From NCBI GenBank assembly GCA_964453155.1, contig CAYVQU010000171.1, positions 1 through 10,943 on the forward strand: a stretch of 10,943 bases of DNA. The letters run 5' to 3'. The notes beneath the pieces are model-generated. The model was given only the letters and a program-made list of their open reading frames with translations. It was not told the DNA's origin and ran no database searches. This stretch comes from CAYVQU01 sp964453155. Its GTDB lineage: Bacteria > Chloroflexota > Anaerolineae > Anaerolineales > UBA11858. The translations under genes and the position numbers were made by a program. This document shows positions 7,186 to 10,943 of this stretch, piece by piece (within the stretch, counting starts at the first letter, position 1; the number at the start of each line of letters is the position of its first letter).

Positions 7186-7989
7186 ATGCGAATAAGTAGA
7201 ATTTTCCTAAAATACTGGGCCATTTTCAAAATCCAGGTGGTAAACAGCCTGGCGTATCCGGCCGAATTTGTGTGGCGCAGCATGGCAATCTTGCTATTCC
7301 TGTGGGTCTTTACCTATTTGTGGCGGGTGGCCTACGGCAACTCAGGGGCAGCCGAACTGGCCGGGCTGACCTTAGCGAACACCCTGTGGTATCTGATGCT
7401 GGCTGAGGCCATCGAACTCAGCCGCCCGCGTTTCGCCGTCACCATCGCCCAGGCGGTCAAAGATGGCTCAATCGCCTACTTATTGAGCAAACCGTACGAT
7501 TTTCTGCTCTACCAGATGAGCGTCAACGCCGGGGACAGCGTTTTTCGGATCATGCTGACCACGCTGTTCGGTAGCGCCTTGATCTGGTTTATGGCTGGTC
7601 CGCCGCCTGATCCGCGCGGTTGGCCGCTGACCATCATCGCCGTCATTGGGGGCTGGCTGATCAATTTTTGTCTGACTGCCCTGATCGGCCTGCTGGCCTT
7701 TATCACCGAAGAAGTGGCCCCCTTTATGTGGATTTACCAGAAATTCATCTTTATTTTAGGGGGGATGATGATCCCCTTGGATTTCTATCCCCCGTGGCTG
7801 CAGACCATCTCCAAGGCCACCCCCTTCGCCTACATCATGTACGGCCCCGCCCGGTTGTTTGTCACCCCGAGTCTGGAGCGTTTTTTTGGATTACTGGCCG
7901 GGCAGATCATGTGGATTGCCGTTTTAGGATTGTTTGTGACCATCGTATATCGCCGCGGTTTGCGCCGGTTGGCGATAAATGGAGGCTAA
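7186..7989 (+). CDS. ABC-2 exporter permease 1 (COG4587 type)
   Basis: The 267-residue inner-membrane protein has about six hydrophobic segments (near residues 30-48, 60-78, 108-130, 140-165, 175-195 and 232-255). A conserved cytoplasmic loop, IAQAVKDGSIAYLLSKPYDF (about 87-106), is the kind seen in COG4587 permeases (ABC2_membrane_6). The segment GGMMIPLDFYPPWLQTISKA with the following TPFAYIMYGP is also typical. It should form the export channel with the second permease, energised by the ATPase at 5972. The ATG at 7186 has no Shine-Dalgarno. A repeat-filled spacer separates it from the ATPase, so it may need its own promoter or read-through. The stop codon is directly abutted by a 34-bp palindrome. 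Confidence 0.86.
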   Translation: MRISRIFLKYWAIFKIQVVNSLAYPAEFVWRSMAILLFLWVFTYLWRVAYGNSGAAELAGLTLANTLWYLMLAEAIELSRPRFAVTIAQAVKDGSIAYLLSKPYDFLLYQMSVNAGDSVFRIMLTTLFGSALIWFMAGPPPDPRGWPLTIIAVIGGWLINFCLTALIGLLAFITEEVAPFMWIYQKFIFILGGMMIPLDFYPPWLQTISKATPFAYIMYGPARLFVTPSLERFFGLLAGQIMWIAVLGLFVTIVYRRGLRRLAINGG

Positions 7990-8023
7990 TTTGTAGGGGC
8001 ACAATATATTGTGCCCCTACAAA
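7990..8023. repeat. Perfect 34-bp palindrome between the two permease genes
   Basis: Both arms are 17 bases and match without error: TTTGTAGGGGCACAATA followed by its exact reverse complement, centred between 8006 and 8007. It starts on the base after the permease 1 stop and ends 8 bases before the permease 2 ATG. No T tract follows, so it is not a standard terminator. Palindromes with GTAGGGGC and GCCCCTAC ends are common intergenic repeats in Chloroflexota and some cyanobacteria (recalled, not searched). Confidence 0.95.
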
Positions 8024-8031
8024 CGGATATC

Positions 8032-8817
8032 ATGCAACGTGAACTAAAATTTTTATTCGCCATCTGGAAGACCAACCTGCAATCCGCCCTGGAATATCGC
8101 GGGGCGTTCATCGCCCAGATTTTGGGGATGATCCTGAACAACGGGTTTTATTTCATCTTTTGGATCATCTTTTTCGACCGGTTCGACTCGGTGCGCGGGT
8201 GGGGATTGAGCGATATGTTCCTGGTCTTTGGGGTCACGGCGGCGAGTTTTGGAATCACGGCCATGTTGTTTGGCAATGCTTTTGCCCTGAGTGAGATCAT
8301 CGCAGGGGGCCGGTTAGACTATTATCTCTCGATGCCGCGGCCGGTGCTGCTGCATACGGTGGCCTCCCGTTCCATCTCCAGCGGGATCGGCGATTTCATT
8401 TATGGCCTGATCAGTTTCGGGCTCTCCGGCTACTTTACCTGGGACGGGTTGGGCCGCTTCGTCTGCGGTGTGATCCTAGCCGGGATGGCCTTCGGCTCGT
8501 TTATGATCATTGTCCACAGCCTGACGTTTTGGTTAGGGCATGCGGGGGCGCTCTCTGGGCTATTGATGAACGCCATGCTAACCTTCGCACTCTATCCGAT
8601 CAGCCTGTTTGACGGCCCGGCCAAGTTTTTATTGTTCACCATTGTTCCCGCCGCGTTGATGGGATCATTGCCCGCCGGTTTGGTCCGCACCTTCAGCTGG
8701 AGCGGTTTAGGTGGATTGGCCCTCGGGGCAGTGATCCTACTCGGTGCGGCGATTACCATCTTCAGCACCGGGCTGAGAAGATATGAGTCGGGTAGCGCGA
8801 TTCAGATTGAAGTTTAA
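8032..8817 (+). CDS. ABC-2 exporter permease 2 (COG3694 type)
   Basis: The 261-residue inner-membrane permease has about six helices. It bears COG3694 features: an N-terminal WKTNLQSALEYRGAFIAQ, the loop GGRLDYYLSMPRPVLLHTV, and a C-terminal GLRRYESGSAIQIEV, whose RRYESG wording is typical. It should pair with permease 1 as a heterodimeric channel. ATG 8032 is preferred over an in-frame GTG at 8011, because that GTG lies inside the palindrome and the first residues it would add match nothing. The ribosome site is poor: only ACGGAT remains between palindrome and ATG. Translation may therefore depend on ribosomes arriving from permease 1 or on how the hairpin folds. Confidence 0.87.
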   Translation: MQRELKFLFAIWKTNLQSALEYRGAFIAQILGMILNNGFYFIFWIIFFDRFDSVRGWGLSDMFLVFGVTAASFGITAMLFGNAFALSEIIAGGRLDYYLSMPRPVLLHTVASRSISSGIGDFIYGLISFGLSGYFTWDGLGRFVCGVILAGMAFGSFMIIVHSLTFWLGHAGALSGLLMNAMLTFALYPISLFDGPAKFLLFTIVPAALMGSLPAGLVRTFSWSGLGGLALGAVILLGAAITIFSTGLRRYESGSAIQIEV

Positions 8818-8834
8818 AATGGTTTACCAGCGCC

Positions 8835-8880
8835 GCACCCTTCGATACGGGCTTCACGATGTTCGCCCTACTCAGGATGC
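8835..8880. repeat. Imperfect palindromic repeat (CACCCTTCGATACGG type)
   Basis: GCACCCTTCGATACGGGC at the left faces GCCCTACTCAGGATGC at the right as an imperfect inverted repeat. Elements of the kind CCCTTCGATAC...CTACTCAGG recur between genes in several bacterial genomes. It follows the last exporter gene by 17 bases. There is no T tract, so it is not called a terminator. Confidence 0.55.
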
Positions 8881-8989
8881 TGATTTTCTTTAATATCCAT
8901 AGTGTGCATTGCCCCTGGCACTACGAATACTGCACATATTAGTTATTCCAAATTCCGCATTCACAGTTCACCATTCTTTAGGAGACCCC

Positions 8990-10354
8990 ATGCACCCCTC
9001 ACTCCTCCCCATTTATGACCATATCGACGCCAACCGCGACAGTTTCATTCAGCGGGTGATGGATTATGTCCGCAACCCGAGTATCAGTGCGCATGATATC
9101 GGCATTCGTGAAGTTTCTGAGATTTTGGTCAAGATGCTGACCGAACTCGGCCTAGAGACCACCACGATCCCAACCACCGGCCATCCGATGGTGATCGGCC
9201 GCTGGGAGAAAGCCCCCGGCAAACCGACGGTCATCCTGTACGGGCACTACGACGTCCAACCGCCCGATCCGCTGGAGGCCTGGGTTTCGCCCCCATTTGA
9301 ACCGACCATCCGCGATGGGCGCATCTACGCCCGGGGGATCGGGGACAACAAAGGCCAGCACTTCGCCCAAATTCTGGCAGTCGAATCCCATCTCAAAATC
9401 CACGGAACTTTGCCCTGCAACGTCATCATCTTGCTGGAAGGCGAAGAGGAGATTGGCAGTCCGCATATCGCCGAATTTGTCCGTAACCATAAAGATTTAC
9501 TCCAGGCCGATCTGGTCATCACTGCCGATGGACATCTTCATGAGACCGGCGATCCGGTCTTGGAGTATGGGGTGCGGGGCGTGGCATCCTTTGAACTCCG
9601 GGCCAAGGGTGCCAACCGCGACGCGCACTCGGGGAATTTTGGTGGCCTGCTCCCCAACCCGATTTGGGAGTTGATCCAAGTGCTGGCAACAATGAAAAAC
9701 GATAATGGCGAGATTACCATTGAGGGTCTGTACGACAACGTCATCCCCCCCACTCAAATGGAACTCGATGCCGTCGCCCGGCTGCCTCTCGATTTGGACG
9801 AATTTAAAGCTGATTTAGGTCTGACCGAGTTGGATAAACCCCTCGATCGACCGTTCTACGACCGCCTGATGTTCCACCCCACGTTTACAATCAACGGCTT
9901 CCACGGCGGTTATGGCGGACCGGGTTCAAAGACGGTTTTACCCTGTGATGCCTATGTAAAGTGTGATATCCGGTTAGTGGAAGCGATGACCTTAGACGAA
10001 GTCAATGAAAAAGTCGCCGCACATGTGGCCAAATACGGCAGTCCGAATATTGAGTTTATCCCCGATCACGGCATGGAACCATCGAAAACCCCGATGGAAA
10101 ATGAATTTGCCGACCCCCTGCGGAAAGCTCTCAAGGCCGCCTACGGCGTCCAACCACTCGAAATCCCCAGCGCGGGGGGCAGCCTGCCCAATTATGTTTT
10201 TACCAAAATCCTGAACAAGCCCTCCTTCGTAACCCCCTATGGCAACGCCGATGAAGCCAACCACGCCCCCAACGAAAACCTGAGCCTGGATTGCTTTATA
10301 AAAGGCATCCGCACCGGGGCCGCGGTGTTGGCGTATTTGGGCGATTTTGAGTAA
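8990..10354 (+). CDS. M20 family metallodipeptidase
   Basis: This 454-residue cytosolic enzyme should hydrolyse dipeptides or related amide bonds with two zinc or manganese ions. The M20 signature is complete. H86 and the nearby D88 lie in GHYDVQPPDP, and bridging D119 in GRIYARGIGDNKGQ. E153 (general base) and E154 (metal) are in LEGEEEIGS, the probable ligand D180 in VITADGH, and the last metal ligand H425 in GNADEANHAPNENL. An internal dimerisation (lid) domain lies roughly between residues 200 and 350, beginning near GVRGVASFELRAKGAN. Length and motif spacing fit the CNDP-like dipeptidases. ATG 8990 follows AGGAGA (8980-8985). The frame is open from 8909, but the 27 extra codons lack a ribosome site and match no enzyme N-terminus. 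It is probably transcribed separately from the exporter. Confidence 0.92.
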   Translation: MHPSLLPIYDHIDANRDSFIQRVMDYVRNPSISAHDIGIREVSEILVKMLTELGLETTTIPTTGHPMVIGRWEKAPGKPTVILYGHYDVQPPDPLEAWVSPPFEPTIRDGRIYARGIGDNKGQHFAQILAVESHLKIHGTLPCNVIILLEGEEEIGSPHIAEFVRNHKDLLQADLVITADGHLHETGDPVLEYGVRGVASFELRAKGANRDAHSGNFGGLLPNPIWELIQVLATMKNDNGEITIEGLYDNVIPPTQMELDAVARLPLDLDEFKADLGLTELDKPLDRPFYDRLMFHPTFTINGFHGGYGGPGSKTVLPCDAYVKCDIRLVEAMTLDEVNEKVAAHVAKYGSPNIEFIPDHGMEPSKTPMENEFADPLRKALKAAYGVQPLEIPSAGGSLPNYVFTKILNKPSFVTPYGNADEANHAPNENLSLDCFIKGIRTGAAVLAYLGDFE

Positions 10355-10370
10355 ACTTCTCAGACTGAAT

Positions 10371-10403
10371 AGACCTTCCAGGTTTTAGAAATCTGGAAGG
10401 TCT
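10371..10403. repeat. Inverted repeat ahead of the Nudix gene
   Basis: AGACCTTCCAG (10371-10381) and CTGGAAGGTCT (10393-10403) are exact reverse complements around an 11-base loop. No T tract follows, so this looks like a dispersed palindromic repeat rather than a terminator. It ends 7 bases before the probable ribosome site of the next gene. Confidence 0.85.
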
Positions 10404-10425
10404 GGATTACAGAGGTAATTACCCC

Positions 10426-10884
10426 TTGAAACTCGCAACTTTATGCTACGTTCGCCGAGATGGACAGACTTTGATGATCCACCGCGTAAAAAAAGAGAAC
10501 GATATGCACGCCGGGAAGTGGAACGGGTTAGGCGGCAAACTGGAACCCGGTGAAACTCCGGAAGAATGCGCCCGGCGTGAAATTTGGGAGGAGGCTGGGC
10601 TGCGAGTCAAACGCCTGAACTTCAAAGGGATGATCACCTTCCCAGGGTTTTACGACGAGGAGGATTGGTACACTTTCTTGTTTGTTGTTGATGATTTTGA
10701 GGGGGAGTTGATCGACTCACCCGAGGGGCACCTGAAATGGATCCCCGATGACGAGGTTTTAAATCTAAATCTCTGGGAAGGCGACCGGATTTTCATCCCC
10801 TGGCTCGATCGGCCCGAATTTTTCTCAGCTAAATTTGAATATCAAAACGGGGAATTGCAAGAATACAAGGTTTCGTTTTATTGA
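10426..10884 (+). CDS. Nudix hydrolase, MTH1/8-oxo-dGTPase-like
   Basis: The 152-residue enzyme carries a complete Nudix box (residues 37-59: G37, E43, R51-E52, E55-E56, G58), which binds the metal ions and hydrolyses a nucleoside diphosphate-linked substrate. The lead-in GKWNGLGGK and the later strands (MITFPGF, WYTFLFVVDDF, and a C-terminal FEYQNGELQEYKV) run in the same order as human MTH1. Cleansing of oxidised purine dNTPs is thus the best guess. Nudix specificity is hard to read from sequence. The start is TTG at 10426, after AGAGGT (10411-10416) at 9-base spacing. The next in-frame Met (residue 17) would remove the first strand of the fold, so TTG is preferred. An 11-bp inverted repeat lies just upstream and may affect expression. 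Confidence 0.88.
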   Translation: MKLATLCYVRRDGQTLMIHRVKKENDMHAGKWNGLGGKLEPGETPEECARREIWEEAGLRVKRLNFKGMITFPGFYDEEDWYTFLFVVDDFEGELIDSPEGHLKWIPDDEVLNLNLWEGDRIFIPWLDRPEFFSAKFEYQNGELQEYKVSFY

Positions 10885-10943
10885 AGAATTTCGGGATGGT
10901 TCAAAAACAGCTAGAAATTAGTGGACACTTTTTTGCACCTTGA

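Noticed and set aside
7990..8023. Transcription terminator between the permease genes
   Set aside because: The stem is strong, but AAACGG follows rather than a T tract, and the next exporter gene starts only 8 bases later.
8011..8031. GTG start for permease 2
   Set aside because: The codon lies inside the right arm of the 34-bp palindrome and has no Shine-Dalgarno. The ATG at 8032 gives a normal family N-terminus.
8909..8989. A 27-codon N-terminal extension of the M20 peptidase
   Set aside because: It has no ribosome site and no resemblance to a signal peptide with a cleavage site, while AGGAGA sits just before the ATG at 8990.
10885..10943. Possible insertion-sequence end or start of a further gene
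   Set aside because: The text GTGGACACTTTTTT recalls some insertion-sequence ends, but no matching inverted repeat or transposase frame is within the window.

Overview
This window is bacterial DNA of moderate GC, with compact genes that all read on the + strand. They are separated by AT-richer spacers unusually rich in palindromic repeats. The mix of a TelA/XpaC stress cluster, a three-gene ABC-2 exporter of the COG4586/4587/3694 type, an M20 dipeptidase and an MTH1-like Nudix enzyme suggests a Chloroflexota bacterium, perhaps Anaerolineae. Repeats of the kinds 'CGCGGAGACGCAGAG', 'GTAGGGGCAC...GTGCCCCTAC' and 'GACCTTCCAG...CTGGAAGGTC' fit that assignment. It is an inference from memory of such genomes; no marker gene is present.

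Layout. Bases 1-551 hold no credible gene. They contain a terminator-like hairpin (65-105) and a nested palindromic repeat (138-429). Bases 552-3860 form a likely operon: an XpaC-like two-helix membrane protein, a membrane-anchored solute-binding-like protein overlapping it by ATGA, and a TelA (toxic anion resistance) family protein. A hairpin at 3900-3922 closes this unit. Bases 4094-4777 encode a small uncharacterised protein with a weak H-Y-E ADP-ribosyltransferase-like pattern. It lies 15 bases ahead of an MFS transporter (4793-5962), which is followed 9 bases later by the ATPase of an ABC-2 exporter (5972-6955). Its two permeases (7186-7989, 8032-8817) follow, but repeats have entered both junctions. 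An M20 metallodipeptidase (8990-10354) and a TTG-started 8-oxo-dGTPase-like Nudix hydrolase (10426-10884) complete the window.

How the genes fit together. XpaC, the binding protein and TelA probably act as one envelope-stress or toxic-compound-response module. The ABC set should be one exporter with an ATPase and two different permeases. The MFS protein and the H-Y-E candidate may be co-transcribed with it, but their substrates cannot be read from sequence. The peptidase and Nudix enzyme look like ordinary housekeeping or salvage genes.

The most interesting items are the XpaC/binding-protein/TelA cluster, the possible ART-like protein, and the density and placement of palindromic repeats, especially a perfect 34-bp palindrome inserted directly between two exporter cistrons.
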